A stretch of 64,000 bases of DNA. Source: Jiangella alkaliphila. Lineage in GTDB: Bacteria; Actinomycetota; Actinomycetes; Jiangellales; Jiangellaceae. Location of the stretch: NCBI RefSeq assembly GCF_900105925.1, contig NZ_LT629791.1, positions 2,577,278-2,641,277 of the forward strand, given 5' to 3'. The notes under the pieces were generated by a model. The model was given only the letters and a program-made list of their open reading frames with translations, ran no database searches and had not been told where the DNA came from. Numbering within the stretch: position 1 is the first letter of the stretch; each line of letters starts with the position of its first letter. The position numbers and the translations under genes were made by a program. Of this stretch, positions 1-10,032 are shown one piece after another.

Positions 1-219
1 ATCATCGTCGACCGGCAGCCCTCCCGGCCCGCCGGGGTACTCCCGCCGGCGGCCCAGATCTCAGGGTCCTGTCAGGGGAAATCCGGGTGATCGAGGGCAC
101 ATTGCCGGGCACTATGTGAAGCAGGCATAATCGGACTATAAAGAATGAGCCTTCGTTTTACGAGGACCGAGGGAGGGACGGGGCGGGCACACCCACTCCG
201 GACGTCGCCCCGGCACGAC
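1..219. other. upstream region of the first gene
   Basis: No gene can be supported here. A TATAAA box at 137-142, directly before an ATG at 145, looks like a -10 element. If it is, transcription starts near 148, so the ATG at 145 would not be in the message and the downstream ATG at 220 is the better start. The first 120 bases show nothing recognisable. Confidence 0.35.
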
Positions 220-1014
220 ATGGCCTTCGACATCCGCGACTACACCCGAACGTCCCGAGCCGTGGAGTGGCAGGATCTGCCGCTTGACGAGTTCCGGACC
301 AACCCGCTTCCGCCCGACACGTTGCGCAGCCTCCGCTACATGTGCGACGTCGAGTACCACACCGTCTGCTACCTGCGCGACATGCTCGTGACGCCGTCAC
401 ACAAGGACCCGCAGGTCACAGCGTTCATGACGATGTGGAACATGGAGGAGTTCTGGCACGGCGAGGCGCTCGCCGAGGTGCTGAACCTCCACGGCCTGCA
501 GATCGACTACGACCACCTCAAGGCGACCCGGCTGCGCATGGGCTGGCGCGACAAGCTCGATCCGATCAAGCAGTCGGTGCTGGCCAACGTGATCGGCCAG
601 GACTTCGTCGCCGTGCACATGATCTGGGGCGCGGCGAACGAGTGGTCGGCGATCACCGCGTACAACCGGCTGGCCCAGCTGGAGCAGCACCCCGTCCTCG
701 CCGAACTGCTGCAGCGCATCGCCAAGCAGGAGGCGCGGCACGTCGCCTTCTACGCCACCCAAGCCCGCGACCGGCTGGCCCGTAGCAAGAAGGCGCAGAA
801 GATCGCCCGGTTCGCGCTGCGCAAGTACTGGGGCCCGGTCGGCACCGGCGTCATGGCCGAGACCGAGGTGCGGCACGTGCTGCGCCACCTCATGAGTGGC
901 CCGGACGGACGGCACGCGGCTCGCACCATCGACGGCCACATCGCCAAGATGCCGGGCCTGGCCGGCCTGCACATCGTCGAGGACGCGCTGGACGCCCGCG
1001 GTATCCCGGCCTGA
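220..1014 (+). CDS. ferritin-like di-iron protein (acyl-ACP desaturase-like)
   Basis: This is a 264-residue, mostly helical soluble protein with two spaced ExxH-type motifs (EEFWHGEAL in the first third, KQEARHVAF near the middle) and an additional Glu helix (VEYHTV). That is the usual ligand pattern of a four-helix-bundle di-iron site such as ferritin-like or fatty-acyl desaturase folds. The substrate cannot be told. The frame is open back to an ATG at 145, but the extra 25 residues are polar and disordered and a -10-like TATAAA precedes 145, so 220 is preferred, although it has no clear Shine-Dalgarno sequence. It stands alone, convergent with the next gene. Confidence 0.6.
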   Translation: MAFDIRDYTRTSRAVEWQDLPLDEFRTNPLPPDTLRSLRYMCDVEYHTVCYLRDMLVTPSHKDPQVTAFMTMWNMEEFWHGEALAEVLNLHGLQIDYDHLKATRLRMGWRDKLDPIKQSVLANVIGQDFVAVHMIWGAANEWSAITAYNRLAQLEQHPVLAELLQRIAKQEARHVAFYATQARDRLARSKKAQKIARFALRKYWGPVGTGVMAETEVRHVLRHLMSGPDGRHAARTIDGHIAKMPGLAGLHIVEDALDARGIPA

Positions 1015-1032
1015 CGCCGTCGCCCCTTCGGC

Positions 1033-1710
1033 TCAGGGGCGGCGGGCGACGTAGACGTGGTAGTCGACGTCGCGGTTCCCGCGCCGGACCGTCCGCACCA
1101 CTTGTTCGACCGAGCCGACGGCGTCGGCCAGCACGCCGGCCAGGACCGGCGCCGGCGCCGCCGACCAGACCGCCAGCAGGCCGCCCGGGCGCAGCGCCCG
1201 GGCGGCGACGGCGAGCAGCGGCCGCTCGTACACTTCGGCGTTGGCCTCGTGGACGAGGAAGTGCGGCCCGTTGTCGACGTCGAGCAGGATGCCGTCGTAC
1301 GTCGACGGCGGCACCGACGGCAGCATGGCGCGGACGTCGTCGACCACCGTCCGCACGCGCGGATCGCCGACGACGGCCTCCAGGCCCGGCACGACGCCGC
1401 GCCGCAGCACGTCGACCAGCGTGGGCTCGATCTCGACGACGTCGACCCGCCGCACCCGGGCGTCGGCCAGCAGCGACCCGACGGTGAACCCGAAGCCGAG
1501 CCCGGCCACCAGCACCGTCGCCGGCTCCGGATGCCGGTCCAGCAGCAGCTCGCCCAGCAGCCGCTCCGTCGACGTCTCGGCGGTGTCCATGAGGAACGTG
1601 CCGTTGACGATCAGCTCGTAGACCGGGCCGCCGGACGCCGCCCGGCGGCGGACCACCACCTCGCCGTCGACGCCGTCGTGGCGGACCAGTGTCTGAGGGG
1701 TGTCGAACAC
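1033..1710 (-). CDS. spermidine-synthase-like SAM-dependent methyltransferase-fold protein
   Basis: The 225-residue protein shows the spermidine synthase/Rossmann methyltransferase layout: a short N-terminal beta domain ending in YELIVNGTFLMD, then the nucleotide-binding glycine motif VAGLGFGFTVG, acidic VVEIEP after strand 2 and LLDVDNG after strand 4. It lacks a polyamine operon, so aminopropyl transfer is not established and it may belong to the generic spermidine-synthase-like group. The frame extends upstream to 1794, but a TACGGT box six bases before the GTG at 1710 and the family's usual N-terminal length favour a leaderless start at 1710. This also leaves room for the divergent promoter of the importer operon. 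Confidence 0.65.
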   Translation of the reverse strand: MFDTPQTLVRHDGVDGEVVVRRRAASGGPVYELIVNGTFLMDTAETSTERLLGELLLDRHPEPATVLVAGLGFGFTVGSLLADARVRRVDVVEIEPTLVDVLRRGVVPGLEAVVGDPRVRTVVDDVRAMLPSVPPSTYDGILLDVDNGPHFLVHEANAEVYERPLLAVAARALRPGGLLAVWSAAPAPVLAGVLADAVGSVEQVVRTVRRGNRDVDYHVYVARRP

Positions 1711-1793
1711 GAGAACACCGTATGTCCTCGACCCACGGCACTCGATGTCGTAGGTTCGACTCACACCCTGACGCTCCGATGCCGTAGCGGTCA

Positions 1794-1814
1794 CTGGAGC
1801 GACACCCGCTCCAG
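1794..1814 (+). promoter_or_regulatory. perfect hairpin overlapping the lpqY ribosome binding site
   Basis: Arms CTGGAGCG (1794-1801) and CGCTCCAG (1807-1814) are perfectly complementary around a five-base loop. The right arm runs into the GGGAGG ribosome binding site (1814-1819) of the GTG start at 1824. It could be an operator palindrome for a repressor of the importer operon or an RNA hairpin limiting translation; the sequence alone does not decide. Confidence 0.5.
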
Positions 1815-1823
1815 GGAGGCGAT

Positions 1824-3110
1824 GTGGTCAGAAGGACCGTCAGCGTCGCGGCCGCCACCGCCCTATTGGCTGGGCTGACCGCGTGTGGCAGTGACGACTC
1901 CACCCCGACACTCACGTGGTACATCAATCCCGACAACGGCGGACAGGCCGAGCTGGCCAGCCGATGTACCGAAGCCGCCGACGGCGCCTACCGCATCGAG
2001 ACGTCGCTGCTGCCCCGCGAGGCGTCCTCGCAGCGTGAGCAGCTGGCCCGGCGGCTCGCGGCGAGTGACTCGTCCATCGACATCATCAGCCTCGACCCGC
2101 CGTTCATCCCGGAGCTGGCCGAGGCCGGGTTCCTCGCCGAGATCCCCGACGACGTCGCCGAGTCGGTCACCGAGAACGTCGTGCAGGGCGCCATCGACGG
2201 CGCCACCTGGCGCGACGAGCTGGTCGCGGTCCCGTTCTGGGCCAACACCCAGCTGCTCTGGTATCGCAGGTCGGTCGCCGAGGCCGCCGGCCTCGACCCC
2301 GAGAACGAGCCGGTCACCTGGCAGCAGATCATCGACGCCGCCCAGTCGCAGGACAAGTACCTCGGCGTCCAGGGCATCCGGGCCGAGGCGCTGACGGTGT
2401 GGATCAACGCGCTGGTCACGTCGGCCGGCGGCGAGATCCTCGAGAACCCCGAGGCGCCGGCCGACGAGGTCCAGCTGGGGCTCGACACCGACGCCGGCCG
2501 CTCCGCCGCTCAGATCATCGAGGACATCGCCCGCAACGGGCTGGGCGGGCCAGGGCTGGCGAACGAGGACGAGAACGCGTCGATGCTGCAGTTCCAGGGC
2601 GACCGCGGCTCGTTCATGGTCAACTGGCCGTTCGTGTGGGCCGCCACGCTGGCCGGCGTCGAAGGCGGCAACCTCGACCAGGCGCTGGTCGACGACATCG
2701 GCTGGGCGCTCTACCCCGAGGTCACCGAGGGTGAGGACTCTCGTCCACCGTACGGCGGCATCAACCTCGGCATCGGCGCGTTCAGCGACCACCCCGACCT
2801 CGCCATCGAGGCCGCCCAGTGCATCGTCCAGCCTGACAACCAGGCGTACTACATGGTCACCAACGGCAACCCGGCGTCGAACACCGAGGCCTACGACGAC
2901 CCGGACGTCCAGGAGGCCTTCCCGATGGCCGACCTCATCCGCGAGTCGCTGGAGGCGGCGGCGCCGCGGCCGCAGACCCCGTACTACAACGAGGTCTCGA
3001 CCGGCCTGCAGAACACCTGGCATCCACCGAACTCCGTCACACCCGACTCCTCACCCGAGGACGCCACGACGCTCATCACTGAGGTCTTGAAGGGGGAGAG
3101 GCTGCTATGA
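1824..3110 (+). CDS. lpqY: trehalose-type ABC transporter substrate-binding lipoprotein
   Basis: A 428-residue family-1 sugar-binding lipoprotein. The signal peptide ends in lipobox LTAC with Cys21 as the lipidation site. The segment SLDPPFIPELAEAGFLAEIP followed by VPFWANTQLLWYRRS strongly recalls LpqY, the trehalose-binding protein of mycobacterial LpqY-SugABC. The GTG start has a good GGGAGG site. It is the first gene of a four-gene operon in LpqY-SugA-SugB-SugC order, overlapping the next gene by four bases. It should capture trehalose or a related disaccharide outside the membrane. Substrate is inferred from family resemblance only. Confidence 0.8.
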   Translation: MVRRTVSVAAATALLAGLTACGSDDSTPTLTWYINPDNGGQAELASRCTEAADGAYRIETSLLPREASSQREQLARRLAASDSSIDIISLDPPFIPELAEAGFLAEIPDDVAESVTENVVQGAIDGATWRDELVAVPFWANTQLLWYRRSVAEAAGLDPENEPVTWQQIIDAAQSQDKYLGVQGIRAEALTVWINALVTSAGGEILENPEAPADEVQLGLDTDAGRSAAQIIEDIARNGLGGPGLANEDENASMLQFQGDRGSFMVNWPFVWAATLAGVEGGNLDQALVDDIGWALYPEVTEGEDSRPPYGGINLGIGAFSDHPDLAIEAAQCIVQPDNQAYYMVTNGNPASNTEAYDDPDVQEAFPMADLIRESLEAAAPRPQTPYYNEVSTGLQNTWHPPNSVTPDSSPEDATTLITEVLKGERLL

Positions 3111-4084
3111 GCGTGACGGAGACCGCGGGCGACACCGGCCGGTCGGCCGAAGGCGGCCGGCACGGGCGTGGCGGCAAGATCCCGCTCAGCGACCGGGCGC
3201 GGGCCGAGCGGCGGCTGGGCTGGTGGCTGGCCGGCCCGGCGTTCGTGGTGATGCTGCTGGTCACCGCGTACCCGATCCTGCAGGCGTTCTACGAGTCGCT
3301 GTTCAAGTTCCGCCTCACCGATCCCGATGCCCGCGAGTTCACCTGGCTGAACAACTACGTGGTGGTGCTGACCGACGGCGTCTGGTGGCGGGCGGTCGGC
3401 GTGACGGTGCTCATCACCGTCATCACGGTCGCCATCGAGGCGGTGCTGGGCTTCGCGCTGGCGCTGGTCATGCACCGGGCGCTGACGACGCTGCGGCCGA
3501 TCCTGCGCACGGCCATCCTCGTCCCGTATGCGATCATCACCGTCGTCTCGGCGTTCGCGTGGTTCTACGCCTTCAGCATCGACTCCGGGTTCGTGAACTC
3601 CTGGTTCAACTGGGCGCCAGGCATCAGCGAGAACACCAACTGGTTCGGCGAGTTCGGCACGTCGGTGTTCGTCATCATCGCGTCGGAGATCTGGAAGACG
3701 ACGCCGTTCATCTCGCTGCTGCTCCTGGCCGGCCTCGCGCAGGTGCCGGAGGACCTGCAGGAGGCGGCCAAGGTCGACGGCGCCACTTGGTGGCAGCGGT
3801 TGTACAAGGTGACCATCCCGAACATGAAGGCCGCCATCATGGTGGCGCTGCTGTTCCGGACCCTCGACGCGTTCCGCATCTTCGACAACGTCTTCATCAT
3901 GACCCAGGGCGCCAACAACACCGAGGTCGTCTCGTTCCTCGCCTATAGACAGACGATCAGCCGGCTAGAGATCGGCCTCGGCTCTGCGGTCTCCGTGCTG
4001 CTGTTCCTGTGTGTCGTGCTGATCAGCTTCCTCTTCATCAAGTTGTTCAAGGTCGATCTGGCCAGCGCGAGAGGGGAACGGTGA
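3107..4084 (+). CDS. sugA: trehalose-type ABC transporter permease SugA
   Basis: A 325-residue MalF-type permease with about six membrane helices, the first at residues 39-62. The cytoplasmic EAA loop, [20 protein letters not shown], lies near residue 219 and docks onto the ATPase. The hydrophilic N-terminal 35 residues are typical of MalF-type subunits. The start overlaps the lpqY stop (ATGA), indicating translational coupling. Together with the following permease it forms the membrane channel for the sugar bound by the lipoprotein. Confidence 0.8.
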   Translation: MSVTETAGDTGRSAEGGRHGRGGKIPLSDRARAERRLGWWLAGPAFVVMLLVTAYPILQAFYESLFKFRLTDPDAREFTWLNNYVVVLTDGVWWRAVGVTVLITVITVAIEAVLGFALALVMHRALTTLRPILRTAILVPYAIITVVSAFAWFYAFSIDSGFVNSWFNWAPGISENTNWFGEFGTSVFVIIASEIWKTTPFISLLLLAGLAQVPEDLQEAAKVDGATWWQRLYKVTIPNMKAAIMVALLFRTLDAFRIFDNVFIMTQGANNTEVVSFLAYRQTISRLEIGLGSAVSVLLFLCVVLISFLFIKLFKVDLASARGER

Positions 4085-4932
4085 TGGACGAACAGGAGCT
4101 CTCGCGCGGCACCAAGGCGTGGTGGTGGGTCGCCGGCATCGTCGTGATCGTCTACGCGCTGTTCCCGGTCGCGTGGATCGTGTCGCTGTCGTTCAAGACG
4201 CCCAGCGACCTCGCGAACCTGCAGTTCCTGCCGACGAACTGGGTCTGGGACAACTACGACAACATCCTCGCCGGCGACGCTCAGGACCTGTTCCTGTCGG
4301 CGCTGCGCAACTCCATCGGCATCTCGCTGATCGCCACGTTCATCTCGGTGGTGCTGGCGACGTTCTGCGCGTACGCCATCGCCAGGCTCGACTTCCCGGG
4401 CAAGCGGCTGATCCTGACGACGGCGCTCGCGGTGGCGATCTTCCCGGTCATCTCGATCGTCACGCCGCTGTTCAACCTGTGGCGCAACATCGGCCTGTAC
4501 GACACCTGGCCGGGCCTGATCATCCCGTACCTCTCGCTGACGCTGCCGATCTCGATCTGGACGCTGTCGGCGTTCTTCCGGCAGATCCCATGGGAGCTGG
4601 AGCAGGCCGCTCAGGTCGACGGCGCCACCACCTGGCAGGCCTTCCGCAAGGTGATCGTCCCGTTGGCCACGCCCGGCGTGTTCACGACAGCGATCATCTC
4701 GTTCTTCATCGCGTGGAACGACTTCGTGTACGGCATCTCGCTGACCTCGACCGAGGCGGCTCGGCCGGTCCCCGCGGCGCTGGCGTTCTTCACCGGCGCT
4801 TCGCAGTTCGAAGAGCCCACCGGGGCGATCGCGGCGGCCGCCGTGGTCGTCACCATCCCGGTCGTCATCCTCGTTCTGCTGTTCCAACGCCGGATCGTGT
4901 CCGGCCTGACTCAGGGCGCCGTCAAGGGCTGA
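4084..4932 (+). CDS. sugB: trehalose-type ABC transporter permease SugB
   Basis: A 282-residue MalG-type permease with six predicted membrane helices and an EAA loop, [21 protein letters not shown], near residue 173. The ATG shares one base with the sugA stop and is preceded by AGAGGGG as ribosome binding site. The longer frame from 4009 lies inside sugA and is rejected. It is the second half of the transmembrane channel of the LpqY-SugABC-type importer. Confidence 0.8.
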   Translation: MDEQELSRGTKAWWWVAGIVVIVYALFPVAWIVSLSFKTPSDLANLQFLPTNWVWDNYDNILAGDAQDLFLSALRNSIGISLIATFISVVLATFCAYAIARLDFPGKRLILTTALAVAIFPVISIVTPLFNLWRNIGLYDTWPGLIIPYLSLTLPISIWTLSAFFRQIPWELEQAAQVDGATTWQAFRKVIVPLATPGVFTTAIISFFIAWNDFVYGISLTSTEAARPVPAALAFFTGASQFEEPTGAIAAAAVVVTIPVVILVLLFQRRIVSGLTQGAVKG

Positions 4933-4957
4933 CCCCGCTGCGACTGGAGGAGATCCC

Positions 4958-6217
<1,260 letters not shown>

Positions 6218-6290
6218 TCCTTCTTCAGGGGTAGATCTCCGGGAATTCTCCTCCATCCGGACGGCCGGGTGGTTGCTAAGGTCGTCAGTT

Positions 6291-6935
6291 GTGGACGAGA
6301 CACGCGACCAGCGGGCGATGCGGGCGTCCGACGCCGACCGTGAACAGGTCGCCGACGTCCTGCGTCAGGCGGCCTCCGACGGCCGGCTGAGCCTCACCGA
6401 GCTGGAAGATCGTATCGAGGCGCTGTACGCCGCCAAGACGTACGCCGACTTCGAGCCGGTCATCCGCGACCTCCCCGGCGACCTCCCGCTGCCGCCGTCG
6501 GCCGTCATCGCGCGCCGGCCCGCCGCGGCGCCGATGCCCGCGCCGTCGGCGTCGTCGCCGGCCCGGGTCGGCGGCGTTCCCACGTCGCGCAGCGCGAAGG
6601 TCGTGTTCAGCGGCATCCAGCGCCGCGGCGACTGGGTCGTGCCGCAGCACTACCGCATCAAGGCCGTCTTCGGCGGCGCCGACCTCGACCTGCGCGACGC
6701 CTCGCTCGAGGCGGCCGAGGTCGAGATCGACATCAGGGCGGTCTTCGGCGGCGTGAACATCGTCGTGCCGCCCGACATCCGCGTGAGCGTCGACGGCGAC
6801 GGCATCTTCGGCGCGTTCAACGACGACGCCAGCCACCGCGGCCAGCCGGGCCCGGACGCGCCGCTCGTCCGCATCACCGGCAAGGCCGTCTTCGGCGGGG
6901 TCAACGTCCAGCGCAAGGCGGCAGGCGAGAAATGA
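6291..6935 (+). CDS. DUF1707 protein with LiaF-like C-terminal domain
   Basis: A 214-residue protein. Residues 5-62 form a DUF1707 domain (RASDADREQVADVLRQA ... LTELEDRIEALYAAKTYADF ... DLP). After a Pro/Ala linker comes a glycine-rich beta repeat domain (KAVFGG, RAVFGGVNIVVP, KAVFGGVNV) like the cell-wall-stress LiaF/DUF2154 C-terminal domain. The GTG start follows TAAGGT (6277-6282) by eight bases, so the transcript is probably leaderless. The next gene overlaps it by four bases and has the same design. Function is not known; an envelope-stress sensor role is inference from the LiaF-like part. Confidence 0.7.
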   Translation: MDETRDQRAMRASDADREQVADVLRQAASDGRLSLTELEDRIEALYAAKTYADFEPVIRDLPGDLPLPPSAVIARRPAAAPMPAPSASSPARVGGVPTSRSAKVVFSGIQRRGDWVVPQHYRIKAVFGGADLDLRDASLEAAEVEIDIRAVFGGVNIVVPPDIRVSVDGDGIFGAFNDDASHRGQPGPDAPLVRITGKAVFGGVNVQRKAAGEK

Positions 6936-7666
6936 GCGAGGTCCCCGACCAGCCCAAGCCGGCGCCGGCGCCTGGCGCCGACTTCCCCGACGTCCGCAGC
7001 CCGGCCGACCTGCGCTGCTCCGACGTCGACCGCGACCGCGTGGCCGAGGCGCTGCGCCAGGCCGCCGGCGACGGCCGGCTCACGCTCACCGAGCTGGAAG
7101 AGCGGCTGGAGGCGACCTTCAAGGCGCGCACCTACGGCGAGCTGCAGCCGATCACCCGCGACCTCCCGCAGGGGCCGTACCCGCTGCCCGGCGGTAACCC
7201 GGTGGCGAACTGGCAGCAGGGCCGGCCGGCGGCGGGTCCTGCTCGGGTCGCGCCCGCGGGCGCCCAGCCGCCACTGCCGCCGTCCGACGGCCCGGTCCGG
7301 CCGGCCGAGCGCATCACCAGCGTGCTCAGCAACGAGAAGCGCCTGGGCCGGTGGGAGGTGCCCGCCCGCATGGACGTCACGTCGATCCTGGGCGAGGTCG
7401 TGCTCGACTTCACCGAGGCCGTCGTGCGCACCCCAGAGGTCGAGATCCAGACCGCGATCGTGCTGGGCAGCCTCACGCTGATCGTGCCCGAGGGCATCGA
7501 CGTACGACTCGACGAGGGCACGAACATCCTCGGCGAGCGGAAGATGAAGCTGCGCGAGCCGGTCACCCCCGGCGCCCCGGTCTATCGGGTGCGCGGCTTC
7601 GTGCTGCTGGGCGAGGTCACCGTGCGCCCGCCGCGCGACAAGCGCCGTTCGCTTCTCGGCCACTGA
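6932..7666 (+). CDS. DUF1707 protein with LiaF-like C-terminal domain, second copy
   Basis: A 244-residue paralogue of the upstream gene. The DUF1707 domain spans residues 25-88 (LRCSDVDRDRVAEALRQAAG ... LTELEERLEATFKARTYGEL). A proline-rich linker and a beta-rich C-terminal domain follow (SVLSNEKRLGRWEVPARMDV ... LIVPEGIDVRLDEG). No membrane helix is seen. It is translationally coupled to the first copy through an ATGA overlap, so the pair probably acts as a complex or divides one task. The biochemical role of the domain is unestablished. Confidence 0.7.
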   Translation: MSEVPDQPKPAPAPGADFPDVRSPADLRCSDVDRDRVAEALRQAAGDGRLTLTELEERLEATFKARTYGELQPITRDLPQGPYPLPGGNPVANWQQGRPAAGPARVAPAGAQPPLPPSDGPVRPAERITSVLSNEKRLGRWEVPARMDVTSILGEVVLDFTEAVVRTPEVEIQTAIVLGSLTLIVPEGIDVRLDEGTNILGERKMKLREPVTPGAPVYRVRGFVLLGEVTVRPPRDKRRSLLGH

Positions 7667-7689
7667 CCAGCGTCACGGGATTCACCGAC

Positions 7690-8001
7690 GTGAGTGATCA
7701 TTCGCCGGTGAGCGCGTCCAGCCCATTACGCCGGCTGTTGCCGGTGCTCGTGCTGCTTGCCGTCCTCACGCTAGGCGCGTCCGCGTCCGCCGCTACGCCG
7801 GCAACCGTTCCCGTGCCGGTCGCGACGTCGGAACCCGCCGATCCCGCCGGTGCCCCCGCCGTCTCGCCGGACGGCGCCGACGACCACGACGGTGACTTCG
7901 GCTGGGGCCCGTCGCGCATCGTCTGGGGCGGCTTCGGTTGGCTCGGCCTCGTGCTGGTGACGGCCGTCCTGCTGCGCCGCCAAGCCTCCCGCCGCCGCTG
8001 A
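7690..8001 (+). CDS. small secreted, membrane-anchored protein of unknown function
   Basis: A 103-residue protein starting at a GTG. Residues 13-34 form an N-terminal signal or signal-anchor helix ending in ASASAAT. An acidic Pro/Ala-rich stretch (DGADDHDGDFGWG) follows, then a C-terminal membrane helix (WGGFGWLGLVLVTAVLL) and a basic tail RRQASRRR. The layout resembles a small surface protein retained in the membrane. No family is recognised. It lies 23 bases behind the DUF1707 pair on the same strand and may belong to the same transcript. Confidence 0.5.
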   Translation: MSDHSPVSASSPLRRLLPVLVLLAVLTLGASASAATPATVPVPVATSEPADPAGAPAVSPDGADDHDGDFGWGPSRIVWGGFGWLGLVLVTAVLLRRQASRRR

Positions 8002-8733
8002 CCAGCCTGAGGTCCGGCCTGGCGCTGCTCCGCTCACCCGAGGCCCCGTGATGGGCGACGTGACGGCCATCGGTCAGCGCCTACTCTCAGCGCCGCCTGA
8101 CTCCCCGGATCAGAAGGGCACCGCCTCGAGGCGCGGGTCGCCAGCCGGGGCGGGGTGCACCTGGTGCGCATGGTGCTCTGCTGGGGTGCGGATGGGTCCG
8201 ATGGCTTCGGGTTCGACCGGGTATCGGTGGCCGGCGGGGGTGGTCCACCAGGTGGTGCCGTGTGGGTCGGTGGTGATGGTGAAGCGGTGCCAGGTTTTGG
8301 CCTGGTGGTGGCCGGTGTGCAGTGCCCAGGTGTTGTCGGGGGCGGTGGTGCCGCCGTGGGCGTAGGGGGTCTGGTGGTCGATTTCGGCTTCGGTGGCGGT
8401 GCGGTGGCAGGTGGGGAACCGGCAGGTGCGGTCGCGGGTGATGACGTGTGCGGCCAGGGCGGCTGGTGGGGTGTAGGTGGTGTGCCCGTATTCGAGTAGG
8501 CGGCCGTCGGCGGGGTCGGTGAGCAGCCGGCGCAGGGTGGCGTCGGCGGTGATGCGGCGGGCGGTGGCGGCGGTGATGGGTCCGTATCCGTCGAGCTCGC
8601 CGGGCGTGTCGTCGTCGCCGAGCAGCGCGGTGATCGGCATGGTGATGTGCACCGTGGCGGCGCGTCCTCGGCGTCGCCCGAGGACCACCGGTCCGCCAGA
8701 ACGAGCTGGCCGGGTGGCGTGGTCCGGCGCGGC

Positions 8734-8758
8734 GGTGTCGCCGTGCCCGGCTGGGCTG
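8734..8758. repeat. 25-bp direct repeat in the split HNH gene
   Basis: This segment is repeated exactly at 10040-10064 on the other side of the insertion. After removing the IS and one target duplicate, the two copies lie 54 bases apart and encode the start of two 18-residue repeats of the interdomain linker. They therefore belong to the host gene and not to the element. Confidence 0.7.
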
Positions 8759-8784
8759 ACCGGTCGTGCGAGGTGGTCCGGCCC

Positions 8785-8809
8785 TGAGCTTCCCCCCAAA
8801 TCGTGGAGG
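8785..8809. repeat. IS terminal inverted repeat, orfB end
   Basis: Twenty-five bases beginning TGAGCTTCCCCCC and ending GTGGAGG. They match the opposite end of the element (10008-10032, inverted) at 21 positions. Confidence 0.8.
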
Positions 8810-8817
8810 GTTTCCCT

Positions 8818-9699
8818 TTACGCTGCTTCCAGCATAGCGGAGTTCTCGTAGTCGATGGGCGATTTCATGCCGCACGAACTGTGACGCCGACGACAATTAT
8901 AGAAATCTACGACCCAGTCGATAATGACGCGTTTCGCTTCGTCGCGGGTCGTAAAGTGGTGCCGCGACAATACCTCGTGTTCCAGGGTGGAGAAGAACGA
9001 TTCCGCGGCGGCGTTGTCGAAACACGACCCGACCCTTCCCATCGACTGGGTGATCTTCAGATCACGGCAGAGTTCGGTGAAGTCGTGCGCGGTGTAGGTG
9101 GACCCGCGGTCGGTGTGGAAGACCACCCCGGCCACGACCCCGCCACGGGCAGCGACGGCCATCTTGATGGTGTCAGCTGCCAGGACGGCATCCGGGTGCG
9201 GGCTGGTGGCGTAGCCGAGCAGCCGCCGGGAGAACAGGTCGATCGCCGTGGACAGATACAACTTGCCCTCGTCGGTGGGTATCTCGGTCATGTCGCCGAC
9301 CCACCGACAGTTCGGTGCTTCGGCGGTGAAGTCACGATTCACCAGATCAGCGAACGGGATCGCCCGCTTATCCGGGCGGGTGGTGTTCTTCCGCCGTTTC
9401 TTCGCCCGCGCGACCAGGCTCTGTCGTTTCATCGAATCGGCGACCGTCTTCTCACCCACCGTCCAGCCGGCCTCACGCAGATCGGCGTGAATACGCGGCG
9501 ATCCGTGCAATTCACGCGACTCGGTGAACGCCTTCTTCACGGCGGCGTCGAGCTCGTCGCGGCGCTGCTGCCTGGGTGTGGGTGGCCGGTCGTGCCACTT
9601 GTAGAACCACGACTGCGACACCTCCAACGCCCGGCACGTCACCGCGTGCGGTACCTGGTGGCTGGTCCTCTGGTCGGCGATGAACGCAGCCAGGCTCAC
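8818..9699 (-). CDS. IS3-family transposase OrfB (rve-type integrase core)
   Basis: About 293 residues from the GTG at 9699, which overlaps the orfA stop as GTGA; an earlier in-frame GTG lies at 9720. An N-terminal helical region with [11 protein letters not shown] precedes the DDE catalytic core: Asp in [10 protein letters not shown], Asp in [10 protein letters not shown] and Glu in NAAAESFFS, with the terminal YNCRRRHSS segment of IS3 transposases. All three catalytic acids are present. It makes the strand transfer protein, either through coupling to orfA or as a frameshift fusion. Confidence 0.9.
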   Translation of the reverse strand: MSLAAFIADQRTSHQVPHAVTCRALEVSQSWFYKWHDRPPTPRQQRRDELDAAVKKAFTESRELHGSPRIHADLREAGWTVGEKTVADSMKRQSLVARAKKRRKNTTRPDKRAIPFADLVNRDFTAEAPNCRWVGDMTEIPTDEGKLYLSTAIDLFSRRLLGYATSPHPDAVLAADTIKMAVAARGGVVAGVVFHTDRGSTYTAHDFTELCRDLKITQSMGRVGSCFDNAAAESFFSTLEHEVLSRHHFTTRDEAKRVIIDWVVDFYNCRRRHSSCGMKSPIDYENSAMLEAA

Positions 9700-9986
9700 C
9701 GCGTCGCCTCCTTCACCCACAGGACCACGGATCGCTTGAGCACGTCACGCTCCATCCGCAACTCCGCGACCTCGCTGCGCAACCGGGCCAGCTCGGCCCG
9801 ATCGTCGCTGGTCAGGCCATCGGCCTCGCCGCGCTCGACCCGGTCCTTCTTCACCCAGTTACGCAGCGTCTCCGACCCGATCCCCAGGTCACGAGCGACC
9901 TGCGCGATCGGCTTGTTCGTCTCCCGAACGATCCGAACAGCTCCCTCACGGAACTCCGGATCGAACTTTCGTCTCGTCTCAGGCAT
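9696..9986 (-). CDS. IS3-family transposase OrfA (HTH protein)
   Basis: A 96-residue protein. The N-terminal helix-turn-helix ([11 protein letters not shown] ... [19 protein letters not shown]) binds the element's ends. It is followed by a leucine-zipper-like coiled coil ([20 protein letters not shown]). The ATG at 9986 has AAGGAG six bases upstream. The stop overlaps the orfB start. No A-rich slippery heptamer was seen at the overlap, so translational coupling is at least as likely as a programmed frameshift. Confidence 0.88.
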   Translation of the reverse strand: MPETRRKFDPEFREGAVRIVRETNKPIAQVARDLGIGSETLRNWVKKDRVERGEADGLTSDDRAELARLRSEVAELRMERDVLKRSVVLWVKEATR

Positions 9987-10007
9987 CGCCACTCCTTATA
10001 GCCGATG

Positions 10008-10032
10008 CCTCCACACTTCGGGGGGAACCTCA
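10008..10032. repeat. IS terminal inverted repeat, orfA end
   Basis: Read on the minus strand it begins TGAGGTTCCCCCC and ends GTGGAGG, complementary to the repeat at 8785-8809. It precedes the orfA ribosome binding site and will contain or adjoin the transposase promoter. Confidence 0.8.

Larger units (their letters stand above)
8785..10032 (-). mobile_element. complete IS3-family insertion sequence, 1248 bp
   Basis: The ends are TGAGCTTCCCCCC... at 8785 and, inverted, TGAGGTTCCCCCC... at 10032, matching at 21 of 25 positions. They are flanked by a 4-bp direct repeat GCCC (8781-8784 and 10033-10036), the expected target duplication. Inside are overlapping orfA and orfB in the usual IS3 layout on the minus strand, both intact. 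The element looks recent, since ends, duplication and both frames are preserved. Confidence 0.9.

Noticed and set aside
9690-9725. Programmed -1 frameshift between the two transposase frames
   Set aside because: No A-rich slippery heptamer is visible at the overlap; the GTGA stop-start arrangement explains expression by coupling.
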